A DNA stretch of 58,648 nt from positions 1-58,648 of the forward strand of contig CANDVA010000018.1 in assembly GCA_947389015.1 (NCBI GenBank). The letters run 5' to 3'. Below, in pieces: positions 1-7,973 of the stretch. The notes beneath the pieces are model-generated. The model searched no databases, was not told the origin of the DNA, and saw nothing but the letters and a program-made list of their open reading frames with translations. The stretch comes from an uncultured Clostridia bacterium (GTDB lineage: Bacteria; Bacillota; Clostridia; Oscillospirales; Ruminococcaceae). How positions within the stretch are numbered: the first letter of the stretch is position 1; every line of letters begins with the position of its first letter. The translations under genes and the position numbers were made by a program.

Positions 1-1
1 G

Positions 2-706
2 TCAATACTATTTATACATGGAATGGCTTCCACAGCAATGCTTTGCTATGAACCAATTTTGAAACATTTGTCAGATTATTATGTGATATTAGCAGAAGTG
101 GATGGTCACAGTGAAAGAACAGATGAACTTGTCAGTCTTAAGAACAATTGCAACGAGATAGAAAATTACATCATAAATAATCTATCTGGTAATTTGTATT
201 GTCTGTCTGGATTTTCTATGGGGGCGACAATGGCTGTTGAAATTATTGGAAGAGGCAATGTTAATGTTGCTAAAACACATTTGGATGCGGCATTTCTGAC
301 AAAGATGGGCTTGTTGACAAAGCCATATGAATATATGTTCTGCAAAGCGGTCAAGCGGATTCAAAACGGAAAAGCAATCCCTAAATATATGATGGACGCC
401 GTTATGGGAAAAGATAACAACAGTATTATCGAAATGCTTTATATGGGCATCACCTCAAATACTATAAAAAAAGCGTGTGAATTTGTGTATAGGTATCATA
501 TTCCTGAGAGTATAAGAAATTACAAGGGGGTTATTTTGTTCTGGAGAGGCTCCAATGAGCAATATCCAAAGAAGAGCGTTGCTTTGTTAAAGAAATATCT
601 GCCCGCTATAATAGATATAGAGATTGAATATATGGGACATGGGCAGTATTTACACGAACATAGCGATGAATATGCAAATAAGCTGATTGAATATCTGCAA
701 AGCTGA
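2..706 (+). CDS. Alpha/beta hydrolase family protein (5' end outside the window)
   Basis: The reading frame is already open at base 2 and runs without a stop into the first ATG (base 23). The residues before that ATG read SILFIHG, the strand and HG oxyanion-hole motif of alpha/beta hydrolases, so the true start lies upstream of the window. The nucleophile elbow GFSMGA (Ser in a G-x-S-x-G context) is present, and a C-terminal GHGQY segment could hold the catalytic His. The substrate cannot be told. No neighbour in the window forms an operon with it: about 125 bases later an independent promoter begins. Family is fairly secure, function is not. Confidence 0.75.
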   Translation, partial: SILFIHGMASTAMLCYEPILKHLSDYYVILAEVDGHSERTDELVSLKNNCNEIENYIINNLSGNLYCLSGFSMGATMAVEIIGRGNVNVAKTHLDAAFLTKMGLLTKPYEYMFCKAVKRIQNGKAIPKYMMDAVMGKDNNSIIEMLYMGITSNTIKKACEFVYRYHIPESIRNYKGVILFWRGSNEQYPKKSVALLKKYLPAIIDIEIEYMGHGQYLHEHSDEYANKLIEYLQS

Positions 707-831
707 TACAGATTCAGTTTATCGGGCAGTGTGCCATCATTGCTCGCTGCCCATTCCCTCATTTTGACGACGGGAGAATTTTATAAGCGTTTTTCAACAC
801 GAAAGAGAAAAGGGACTTTTGAAATACCCGC

Positions 832-860
832 TTGACAAATCGGAAAAAGTGTGATATAAT
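832..860 (+). promoter_or_regulatory. Promoter of the tyrS T-box leader
   Basis: TTGACA at 832-837, exactly 17 bases, then TATAAT at 855-860: a full sigma-A consensus directly upstream of the T-box leader. Confidence 0.85.
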
Positions 861-866
861 ACAAGC

Positions 867-1145
867 AATATGTTAAAAGCGTTGACGGGAAAGCAGTAGC
901 AAAACGGGAATGCCCTTTCAGAGAGTTGTCGGCAGGTGCGAGACAGCGGGCGCGTTTTATGAATTACCTCCCCGAGCGGCTTCGCGAACGGAACAAAACG
1001 GGAACAAGTAGCGGGCACGGGTAAGCCCGTTAAAGCTGTTTAAGGCGGTCTGTCGTTGCGATAATGCCGCAAATTGAGGTGGTACCGCGTTGTACGAATT
1101 TCAGCGCCCTCTCGGAGCTTCGGCTCGGAGAGGGCTTTTTGTTAT
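867..1145 (+). promoter_or_regulatory. T-box riboswitch leader, probably tyrosine-specific
   Basis: The leader carries Stem I landmarks (CAGAGAG around 918 and GGTGCGAGA around 935), the conserved antiterminator T-box sequence GGTGGTACCGCG ending near 1089, and a terminator hairpin at 1106-1135. A UAC codon at 965-967 sits where the ilvA leader of this window has its ATC, with the same number of bases to the following stem, so Tyr is the best specifier reading. A UUA (Leu) reading one base earlier cannot be fully excluded. Uncharged tRNA would stabilise the antiterminator and allow reading into the acetyltransferase gene and tyrS. Confidence 0.9.
1106..1140 (+). terminator. T-box-controlled intrinsic terminator of the tyrS leader
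   Basis: GCCCTCTC pairs with GAGAGGGC, the stem continues with GAGC/GCTC around a TTCG loop, and a run of T follows. It lies directly behind the T-box sequence. Confidence 0.9.
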
Positions 1146-1230
1146 TTTTTTGAAAGGGGGTGTTATCCGTGAGATGTCAACATCTCATCGGCTATGTGCG
1201 GACTTTCCGAAAATTTTCAGGAGGTTTGGC

Positions 1231-1689
1231 ATGATCAGAATTGCAGATATCAATGATCGCGAACGGCTGACGGAACTGTTTATACAGCTTCACCACCGCC
1301 ATGTTGAAATAAAGCCCGAGACGTTCAGAATGCCCGAACGCGAGTGGTTCTCGGAACGGATAACCGAAATACTGAACGACAACGGGCAGACCATTCTCGT
1401 ACACGATAGCGGCGTTATCGACGGCTACGCGGTCGTGAAGATAACAGACGTGAACGCCGAGGAGAAAAAGCCGCGCCGAGTGTGCTATATCGACTGCTTT
1501 GCGGTCGCGGAGGACTGCCGTCGTCAAGGTATCGGCACGGAGCTTTTCGGCGCGGTGAAAGCGTTCGGAAAGGAGCGCGGCTGCACGAGCGTACAGCTCG
1601 GGGTGACTGCGTGCAATACGGACGCGGTCGCGTTTTACAATGAAATGGGGCTTGCTCCCCGTACTATAATAATGGAGGAAAAAATATAA
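1231..1689 (+). CDS. GNAT family N-acetyltransferase
   Basis: A 152-residue protein starting at the ATG at 1231, chosen because AGGAGG lies 7-8 bases upstream; the frame is open further upstream but only through the leader. The acetyl-CoA binding motif A is visible as RRQGIGTEL around residue 100, followed by the typical C-terminal FYNEMGL segment. The acceptor is unknown. It is transcribed behind the tyrosine T-box and ends two bases before tyrS, so it should be made when charged tRNA-Tyr is scarce. That position might point to a substrate linked to tyrosine or to tRNA, but nothing in the sequence proves this. Confidence 0.85.
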   Translation: MIRIADINDRERLTELFIQLHHRHVEIKPETFRMPEREWFSERITEILNDNGQTILVHDSGVIDGYAVVKITDVNAEEKKPRRVCYIDCFAVAEDCRRQGIGTELFGAVKAFGKERGCTSVQLGVTACNTDAVAFYNEMGLAPRTIIMEEKI

Positions 1690-1691
1690 CG

Positions 1692-2897
1692 ATGGAATTA
1701 TATGATGAACTTATTGCAAGAGGACTTATCGCCCAAGTGACTAACGAGGACGAGATACGCAAGATGATAAACGCGGGCAAGGCTACGTTTTACATCGGCT
1801 TCGACCCCACGGCGGATTCGCTGCACGTCGGTCATTTTATGGCGCTCTGCCTTATGAAGCGGCTGCAAATGGCGGGCAACAAGCCGATAGCGCTGCTCGG
1901 CGGCGGCACGGGAATGATCGGCGATCCGTCGGGAAAATCCGATATGCGCAAAATGCTCACGAAAGAGGATATCGACCATAACATCGCGTGCTTCAAAAAG
2001 CAGATGAGCCGCTTTATCGACTTCTCGAACGACAAGGCTATTATGGTAAACAACGCGGACTGGCTGCTCGATCTGAACTACATCGACGTGCTCCGCGAGG
2101 TCGGAGCCTGCTTCTCGGTCAACAAAATGCTGACGTTCGAGTGCTACAAGCAGCGTATGGAGCGCGGTCTGACATTCCTCGAATTCAACTACATGATAAT
2201 GCAGAGCTACGACTTCTATAAGCTGTTCAAGGATTACGGCTGCAATATGCAGTTCGGCGGCGACGACCAGTGGGCGAATATGCTCGGCGGTACGGAGCTT
2301 ATCCGCAAAAAGCTCGGCAAGGACGCTCACGCAATGACCATTACCCTGCTGCTCAACTCCGAGGGCAAGAAAATGGGCAAGACCGAAAAGGGCGCGGTAT
2401 GGCTCGACCCCGAAAAGACCTCGCCGTTCGACTTCTTCCAGTACTGGAGAAACGTCGACGACGCGGACGTTATCAAATGCTTAAAAATGCTCACGTTCCT
2501 GCCTGTCGAGCAGATACTCGAAATGGAGAAATGGGAGGGCGCGCAGCTCAACAAGGCAAAAGAGATACTCGCGTTCGAGCTTACCAAGCTGGTTCACGGC
2601 GAAGAAGAGGCGCAGATGGCTCTCGACGGTGCGAAGTCGCTGTTTGGGGGAGCGGGCAACACCGACAATATGCCGTCCGCGGCGGTAGAGGCTCCCGACG
2701 GAAATATCGGCATACTCGATCTGCTCGTGAATACCAAGCTCGCGCCGTCCAAGCGCGAGGCGAGAAATCTTATCTCGGGCAAAGGTATCGCGGTCGACGA
2801 CGTGGTCATCGACGACCCCAACGCACAGATAGACCTTGCGAAAGAGGTCATCGTCCGTAAGGGCAAAAAGGTGTTCTTAAAGGTCACAAAGGCGTAA
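1692..2897 (+). CDS. tyrS: Tyrosyl-tRNA synthetase
   Basis: Class Ic aminoacyl-tRNA synthetase, 401 residues, the usual bacterial length. The HIGH signature reads HVGH at residues 45-48, preceded by YIGFDPTADSL, and the KMSKS-type loop reads KMGKT at 227-231. The C-terminal 80 residues form an S4-like RNA-binding domain with KREARNLISGKGI. It attaches tyrosine to tRNA-Tyr in the cytoplasm. It follows the GNAT gene with two bases between and is controlled by the upstream T-box. A weak bidirectional hairpin separates it from convergent thrH. Confidence 0.98.
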   Translation: MELYDELIARGLIAQVTNEDEIRKMINAGKATFYIGFDPTADSLHVGHFMALCLMKRLQMAGNKPIALLGGGTGMIGDPSGKSDMRKMLTKEDIDHNIACFKKQMSRFIDFSNDKAIMVNNADWLLDLNYIDVLREVGACFSVNKMLTFECYKQRMERGLTFLEFNYMIMQSYDFYKLFKDYGCNMQFGGDDQWANMLGGTELIRKKLGKDAHAMTITLLLNSEGKKMGKTEKGAVWLDPEKTSPFDFFQYWRNVDDADVIKCLKMLTFLPVEQILEMEKWEGAQLNKAKEILAFELTKLVHGEEEAQMALDGAKSLFGGAGNTDNMPSAAVEAPDGNIGILDLLVNTKLAPSKREARNLISGKGIAVDDVVIDDPNAQIDLAKEVIVRKGKKVFLKVTKA

Positions 2898-2902
2898 AAA
2901 AT

Positions 2903-2936
2903 CGGCTGCTCGTTAATGACGGGCAGCCGTTGTTTA
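2903..2936. terminator. Bidirectional terminator between tyrS and thrH
   Basis: CGGCTGC pairs with GCAGCCG across a 13-base loop; T-rich sequence follows on the plus strand and A-rich sequence precedes it, which suits both converging genes. Confidence 0.65.
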
Positions 2937-2937
2937 T

Positions 2938-3543
2938 TTACTTCGCAAGGCACTCTTTAAGGAACTTCATAAGCTCGCCGTACTCCTCGAATGCGGGGAG
3001 TTCGGGGTAATCCTTTTTAATCTGTTCGGTTGAGCGGAACAGGAAACCGAACTTCGACGCCTGTATCATTCCGAGATCGTTGAAGCTGTCGCCGCCCGCG
3101 ATAGTCTCAAAGCCGATAGACTGCAAAGCCTTGACTGTGGTGAGCTTGGACTTCTCGCAGCGCATTTTGTAGCCCGTGATCTCGCCGTTATCCGCAACCT
3201 CGAGCGAATTGCAGAAGATAGTCGGCAGACCGAGCTTCTTCATAAGCGGACCCGCGAACTGCGCGAACGTATCGCTGATAATGATGACCTGCGAAAGCGT
3301 TCTCAGCTCGTCGAGAAACTCCTTTGCGCCGGGCATGGGGTCGATCTTCGCGATAGTGTCCTGAATTTCCTTTAATCCGAGACCGTGCTCTTTAAGTATT
3401 CCGAGACGCCACTTCATCAGCTTGTCGTAATCGGGTTCGTCGCGCGTCGTGCGCTTCAGCTCGGGAATACCGCTCTCCTGCGAGAACGCGATCCATATTT
3501 CGGGGACGAGTACGCCCTCCAAGTCCAAACAGGTTATATACAT
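2938..3543 (-). CDS. thrH: ThrH-type phosphoserine phosphatase / homoserine phosphotransferase
   Basis: A 201-residue HAD-superfamily enzyme whose N-terminus CLDLEGVLVPEIWIAF matches the ThrH family, in which motif I is DLEGV rather than the usual DxDxT. Motif II appears as IIISDTFAQF and motif IV as GGDSFNDLGM. Known ThrH enzymes dephosphorylate phosphoserine and can pass the phosphate to homoserine, linking serine and threonine synthesis. It is divergent from ilvA, which consumes threonine, and has its own promoter. Which activity dominates here cannot be told from sequence. Confidence 0.88.
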   Translation of the reverse strand: MYITCLDLEGVLVPEIWIAFSQESGIPELKRTTRDEPDYDKLMKWRLGILKEHGLGLKEIQDTIAKIDPMPGAKEFLDELRTLSQVIIISDTFAQFAGPLMKKLGLPTIFCNSLEVADNGEITGYKMRCEKSKLTTVKALQSIGFETIAGGDSFNDLGMIQASKFGFLFRSTEQIKKDYPELPAFEEYGELMKFLKECLAK

Positions 3544-3576
3544 AACTTTGTCTCCTTTTGTTGTTTTTTCCTTTAT

Positions 3577-3605
3577 ATTTTAACACATTCGGACGGGTTT
3601 GTCAA
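3577..3605 (-). promoter_or_regulatory. Promoter of thrH
   Basis: On the minus strand TTGACA (3600-3605), 17 bases, TAAAAT (3577-3582), about 35 bases before the thrH start, which has AAAGGAG as ribosome binding site. Confidence 0.75.
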
Positions 3606-3646
3606 TACGCCTGAATTGCCTCGGAGAAATTTTCCCGAAAAAACTA

Positions 3647-3675
3647 TTGACAAGCAGTGACGTTTGGTGTATAAT
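3647..3675 (+). promoter_or_regulatory. Promoter of the ilvA T-box leader
   Basis: TTGACA (3647-3652), 17 bases, TATAAT (3670-3675). The leader of about 365 bases begins just behind it. Confidence 0.85.
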
Positions 3676-3682
3676 AATTTTA

Positions 3683-4012
3683 TAAATGTGATGATGAGTG
3701 CGCAAAACTTATCCCCATTTTGATTACCTTTTTGTTCGCGGATCGTTTTACAAGGTCGTCCGTAGTTTTGTAAAAAAATTTCAGCGGGATAAGTATTTAA
3801 GGCGCCGTATGGGAATAAAGTCCTTTCAGAGAGCCGACGGTTGGTGAGAGTCGGTAAGACTTTTCTTATATGATCCGCTCGGAGCAGACCGCCCGAACCG
3901 TTATGCGAAGTAAGGCTGTACGGAGTTCCACCGTTAGAGGGAAGTGCATTGACGGATGTACAGGCTGAATTGTATGTTATGACCTTATTCCGTTGGAGTG
4001 GGGTCTTTTTTA
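3683..4012 (+). promoter_or_regulatory. T-box-type leader of ilvA, probably isoleucine-specific
   Basis: Stem I is clear: the base AGCGGGAT around 3782 pairs with ATCCGCT around 3873, the distal part reads CAGAGAGCCGACGGTTGGTGAGAG, and the specifier position holds ATC (Ile) at 3873-3875. That fits threonine dehydratase, the entry step of isoleucine synthesis. A terminator follows at the 3' end. I do not find the usual TGGNACCGCG T-box sequence, so the antiterminator is either diverged or unusual. Paired segments CTGTAC (near 3915) and GTACAG (near 3960) enclose the region where it should lie. Confidence 0.75.
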
Positions 4013-4013
4013 A
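3981..4013 (+). terminator. Terminator of the ilvA leader
   Basis: GACCTTATTCC pairs with GGAGTGGGGTC (11 pairs including wobbles) around a three-base loop, followed by a T tract. It lies about 35 bases before the ilvA start. Confidence 0.85.
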
Positions 4014-4047
4014 TCTCCTGTGCAGCGAATAATTAGGAGGAAAAATT

Positions 4048-5250
4048 ATGTTGACTTTGGACACGATCTACAAGGCTTCGCACGTACTTAAAGAGGTTAT
4101 CCGAAAGACGGACTTGATTAAAGCGCCGAAGATAAACCCCGACGCGGACGTTTACCTTAAAACCGAAAATTTGCAGGTAACCGGCTCGTTTAAGGTCCGC
4201 GGCGCGTACTACAAGATCTCCACGCTTTCGGCGGAGGAACGCGAAAAGGGAGTTATCGCGTGCTCGGCGGGAAATCACGCTCAGGGTGTCGCGCTCGCGG
4301 CTACCAAGGCTGGGATAAAATCGCTGATTTGTCTGCCCGACGGCGCGCCTATCTCAAAGGTCGAGGCTACAAAGGGCTTCGGCGCGGAGGTATGCCTTGT
4401 TCCGGGAGTGTACGACGACGCGTATAATAAGGCGCTTCAGCTCCGCGACGAAAAGGGCTACACGTTCATTCATCCGTTCGACGACGAAAACGTTATCGCG
4501 GGTCAGGGAACTATCGGTCTTGAGTTGCTGGAGCAGCTTCCCGATATGGACGCAGTGGTCGTGCCTATCGGCGGCGGCGGACTTATCTCGGGCGTGGCGT
4601 TTGCGATAAAGTCGCTGAACCCGAATATCAAGGTGTACGGCGTTCAGGCGGCGGGCGCTCCGTCAATGTACAACTCCGTCAAGGACGGCAAGATCGGGCG
4701 TCTGGATAGCGTAGCAACGATTGCGGACGGTATCGCGGTAAAAGAGCCCGGTGAGAATACGTTTGAGCTGGTGAGCAAGTACGTCGATGAAATAGTCACC
4801 GTCACCGAGGACGAGATATCGGGCGCGATACTCTCTCTTATAGAACAGCAAAAGCTGATAGCGGAGGGCGCGGGCGCTGTTTCCGTGGCGGCGGTGATGT
4901 TTGACAAGGTACCCGTCAAGGGCAAGAAAGTGGTTTGTCTGGTATCGGGCGGCAATATCGACGTTACGATACTCAGCCGCGTTATCCGTCGCGGTCTTGT
5001 AAAGAGCGGACGTGCTTCCCTGCTGACTATCGAGCTTGTGGACAAGCCCGGTCAGCTTGTGGGAGTATCGAAGATAATCGCGGACTTGGGCGGCAACGTC
5101 ACCGCGGTTCATCACGAACGCGCCGACGCGAACGACAATGTCAACGGCTGTTTCCTGCGTATTCAGCTCGAAACGCGCAACTTCGAGCATCTGGAACAGA
5201 TAAGAGCCGCGCTGAAAAACGCGGGCTTCAAGGTCTTGGATAACGCGTGA
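4048..5250 (+). CDS. ilvA: Threonine ammonia-lyase (threonine dehydratase)
   Basis: Fold-type II PLP enzyme of 400 residues that converts threonine to 2-oxobutanoate and ammonia, the first step toward isoleucine. The PLP lysine is K49 in TGSFKVRGA, and the glycine-rich phosphate loop GGGGLISG lies near residue 176. Residues about 325-400 form an ACT-like domain, as in the short allosteric class rather than the long two-ACT IlvA. The start has AGGAGG eight bases upstream. Control by an Ile-type T-box supports a biosynthetic role. It precedes ridA, which removes the reactive enamine this enzyme releases. Confidence 0.95.
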   Translation: MLTLDTIYKASHVLKEVIRKTDLIKAPKINPDADVYLKTENLQVTGSFKVRGAYYKISTLSAEEREKGVIACSAGNHAQGVALAATKAGIKSLICLPDGAPISKVEATKGFGAEVCLVPGVYDDAYNKALQLRDEKGYTFIHPFDDENVIAGQGTIGLELLEQLPDMDAVVVPIGGGGLISGVAFAIKSLNPNIKVYGVQAAGAPSMYNSVKDGKIGRLDSVATIADGIAVKEPGENTFELVSKYVDEIVTVTEDEISGAILSLIEQQKLIAEGAGAVSVAAVMFDKVPVKGKKVVCLVSGGNIDVTILSRVIRRGLVKSGRASLLTIELVDKPGQLVGVSKIIADLGGNVTAVHHERADANDNVNGCFLRIQLETRNFEHLEQIRAALKNAGFKVLDNA

Positions 5251-5289
5251 TGCTATATATTCAGGAGATAGTTCTGCAATACACCAAAG

Positions 5290-5421
5290 ATGAACGTCGG
5301 TTTCAACAGTGTGCTGCATATTATTCCGCCGCAGTGGAGCGCGGAGTTTAAAACCGAAAAGCACGACGTTCGCACGATAGATATTTACGAGCATTACAGG
5401 CTGAATTTTTTACAGTCTTAA
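5290..5421 (+). CDS. Possible 43-residue peptide between ilvA and ridA
   Basis: An ATG-to-TAA frame of 43 codons fills most of the ilvA-ridA gap. It begins MNVGFNSVLHIIPPQW and ends shortly before the ribosome binding site of ridA. A purine-rich AGGAGA lies about 20 bases upstream, too far for a good ribosome binding site. No family is recognised. It could be a real small protein, the tail of a decayed gene, or chance; the frame closes upstream at 5269. Confidence 0.3.
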   Translation: MNVGFNSVLHIIPPQWSAEFKTEKHDVRTIDIYEHYRLNFLQS

Positions 5422-5439
5422 CCGAAAGGAGAAATCACA

Positions 5440-5811
5440 ATGAAAGACATTTACACCAACAATGCGCCGCAGGCGATAGGTCCGTACACGCAGGCGAAGA
5501 TAAGCGGCAATATGCTGTTTACATCGGGACAGATACCAATCGACCCCGCGACGGGAAACCTCGTGGAGGGCGGTATCGAGGAGCAGACAAGACGCGTCTG
5601 CGAAAACCTCAAGGCTGTTCTCGGGGCAGCGGGCACGTCGCTCGATAAGGTGGTCAAGACCAACTGTTTCCTAAAGGATATCGGCGATTTCGCGGCGTTC
5701 AACGCGGTGTACGCGGAGTATTTCACGGGAAAGCCCGCGCGCTCCTGCGTAGGCGGCTTGCAGATACCCAAGGGCGCTCTGGTCGAGGTCGAGCTTATCG
5801 CGGAGATATAA
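5440..5811 (+). CDS. ridA: RidA family reactive-intermediate deaminase
   Basis: A 123-residue YjgF/YER057c/UK114 protein. It contains the N-terminal IGPYTQAK, the central FTSGQIPIDP and the C-terminal ARSCVGG segment, whose arginine binds the substrate carboxylate in known RidA proteins. RidA hydrolyses 2-aminoacrylate and 2-aminocrotonate made by PLP dehydratases, protecting other PLP enzymes. It sits downstream of ilvA, the source of such enamines, with AAAGGAG before its ATG. Its stop overlaps the next start (TAATG). Confidence 0.93.
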   Translation: MKDIYTNNAPQAIGPYTQAKISGNMLFTSGQIPIDPATGNLVEGGIEEQTRRVCENLKAVLGAAGTSLDKVVKTNCFLKDIGDFAAFNAVYAEYFTGKPARSCVGGLQIPKGALVEVELIAEI

Positions 5812-6347
5812 TGAAACGGGCAGCTTGCGCGTTATCGGCGGCGCTGGTTCTGCTGACGGGGTGTGCGCGGAATGAACCTGCCTTTCCCGACGAGAACGGC
5901 GCTTACCACGCCGAAATGCTGTTCGACTACTCGGACGATATGCCGTGGGGCGAGACCAAAGAGTTTGAAGTTCCCGAATATCCCGATGTGAAATTTCAAT
6001 GGAGCGACCTTGACGTCACGGCGATAGATGACGGAGAAGAAACCTCGCTTTATTGGGGTATGCCCGTCTGGAACGTATACCTTGCAGACCTTAACGGAGA
6101 CGGCAAACGGGAGATATGCTCCGCCGTCAGCATGGGCTCGGGATTTGTAGACGAGCGCATTTACGCTTACGATTTCGCAAACGGAAAGCTGTACGAGCTT
6201 AGTGACCGTTTCAGTTACAACTATAAATTGGAATTACGAGACGAAGTGCTCGTTTACGTGAAAACTCCTGAGACCGCCGAGGAAAAGGAGATGAGCGAGC
6301 CGCTGACTATCGACAAGATGACCGAGATAGACGAATCGCAGATATGA
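5811..6347 (+). CDS. Putative lipoprotein of unknown function
   Basis: A 178-residue protein with a short signal peptide ending in the lipobox LLTGC at residues 15-19, so it should be lipid-anchored outside the membrane. A segment reading LADLNGDGKREI resembles the Asp/Asn-rich loops of FG-GAP or calcium-binding repeats. The start codon overlaps the ridA stop, which makes it the last gene of the ilvA unit, followed by a hairpin terminator. I do not recognise the family. Confidence 0.7.
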   Translation: MKRAACALSAALVLLTGCARNEPAFPDENGAYHAEMLFDYSDDMPWGETKEFEVPEYPDVKFQWSDLDVTAIDDGEETSLYWGMPVWNVYLADLNGDGKREICSAVSMGSGFVDERIYAYDFANGKLYELSDRFSYNYKLELRDEVLVYVKTPETAEEKEMSEPLTIDKMTEIDESQI

Positions 6348-6348
6348 G

Positions 6349-6390
6349 CTTTAACGGCAGATGTTCTCGGATATCTGCCGTTAAATTTAA
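6349..6390 (+). terminator. Terminator behind the ilvA-ridA-lipoprotein unit
   Basis: TTTAACGGCAGAT pairs with ATCTGCCGTTAAA around an eight-base loop, followed by a short T-rich stretch. The reading of the next gene opens directly behind it. Confidence 0.75.
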
Positions 6391-7935
6391 GCGCCGCGAA
6401 CGGAGGGAAAATATACGGTATCATTCAAGTACACGCCCCTTGACAACGGATCATATTCGGTAAAGGTCTACGGAAAGCACGGCACCGCAAGCTCGGAAGT
6501 CGCTATCCCGGAAAGCCATAACGGCGTGCCCGTGACCGAGATCACGTTTGGCAGAACGCTTGACGCGAATTTCAGCAGTCTGCATATCCCCGCCACGATC
6601 AGGCGGATCAACATGACAAACACCACGTTCGGCATATTTGCGGCGAATATCATTGTCGACGATAACAATCCTTATTTCAGCTCAGACGGCAAGGCGCTTT
6701 ACAGCAAGGACGGAAAAATTTTGTACAGACTTTTTCCGCGCTATATTAAGGAATACGCCATCAAAGACGGAACCGAGATACTTGAAGAAAAATCGTTTTC
6801 AGGTCATAACGATTTAAAGCGTATCGAGTTTCCCGACGGTGTTCGGGAAATAAAAAAGCTCTGCTTTAACCTATGCACAGGCATTGAGGAATTGATCATT
6901 CCAAACAGCGTTACCGAAATCGGCGAAATGCCGTTTATGGATATGCGGAGCCTGAGGTCGCTGCATCTGCCCGATAGTATCAAAACGCTCGGATTTATGC
7001 TTTTGAGAAAGCTTAAACTGGCGGAGCTTTATATTCCCGCGTCAGTGGAGCATATATCGGAGTATATGGCTGCCGACTACATGGACAGTATCGGCAAATA
7101 TACTGTATCCGAAGAAAACCGCTTTTTCCGCTCCGAAAACGGCGTTATTTACAATAAGGATATGACAGTGCTTGTCAGAGTACCGAGGGTCGTACCGTCG
7201 GTTTTTGACGTTCCGGAGAGCGTCCGCACGATCGCCGAAAACGCGTTCAACGGGTGTGAGGGGCTTAACAAGATCGTTCTTCATGACGGCTTGGAGTATA
7301 TCGGAAAGAAAGCATTTTCAAGCTGTCGTTTGCAGGACGTGACCATTCCGAAAAGCGTCAAGGATATAGGAGAGAACGCGTTCTGCCCGCTGCGAAGCAT
7401 TACCGTTTACGATACTCTAAAAGCCGACACGGATTTTCTTTTCCGGCCGTTGGTAATACACATTCACAAAGAAGAGCTGATCGTCAGAAGCGCGGAAACA
7501 GGTGAGATAAGGCACAGAATATGGCTCGATCTCAACACCATGGAAACGCGGGATATTTTCCGCAGCTGCTTTGATAAGGACTGGAATTTTGACTATGATC
7601 GTTTTGACCGTTTTTTACCACAGATAAAAAACCCTATAAAAATGACGCTTTGCGCCGCGTACAGATTGAAAAATCCACCCACGCCCAAGCCTGATGCACA
7701 GAGGAGATTTACCGATATTTTGCAAAAAAACGGAAAGGATATTATCACACGATATATCGAAGCGCGTGATTTTGAAAATTTTGCGCGGATCGCTGAATTT
7801 GTGCTGATGGAGGATAACATAACCGAGATCGCCGATTACGCCGCAAAGAAGAACGCCGTCGAATTCACGGCTTTTCTGCTCAATTTCCGCAATGAGCATT
7901 TCAGCGATTTGCCGGATAATATTAAATTGGATTAA
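6391..7935 (+). pseudogene. BspA-type leucine-rich-repeat protein with no usable start codon
   Basis: The frame encodes BspA-like repeats, for example SLRSLHLPDSIKTLG and DVTIPKSVKDIGENAF, followed by about 130 residues of alpha-helical sequence rich in ankyrin-like AAKKNAVEFTAFLLN. The first canonical start is GTG at 6526, but clear family sequence (YTPLDNGSYSVKVYGKHG, then VAIPESHNG) extends about 38 codons further upstream in the same frame. No ATG, GTG or TTG occurs between the stop at 6388 and 6526. A GGAGGG lies at 6402-6407. Either the 5' end was lost, which is why I mark it as possibly broken, or an unusual start is used. No signal peptide is seen. Such repeats bind proteins or surfaces in known cases. 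Confidence 0.6.
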
Positions 7936-7937
7936 AA

Positions 7938-7968
7938 AACGGGAGCGTTTCACTCCCGTTTTATGTTT
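7938..7968. terminator. Bidirectional terminator between the LRR gene and recN
   Basis: ACGGGAG pairs with CTCCCGT around a seven-base loop, with A-rich sequence before and T-rich sequence after; it lies between two converging genes. Confidence 0.75.
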
Positions 7969-7973
7969 TACGG

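Noticed and set aside
961-970. Leucine UUA as the T-box specifier of the tyrS leader
   Set aside because: Alignment with the ilvA leader places UAC in the specifier position, and the downstream gene is tyrS.
1090-1230. Longer N-terminus of the acetyltransferase starting at 1090
   Set aside because: It would translate the T-box terminator; AGGAGG precedes ATG 1231.
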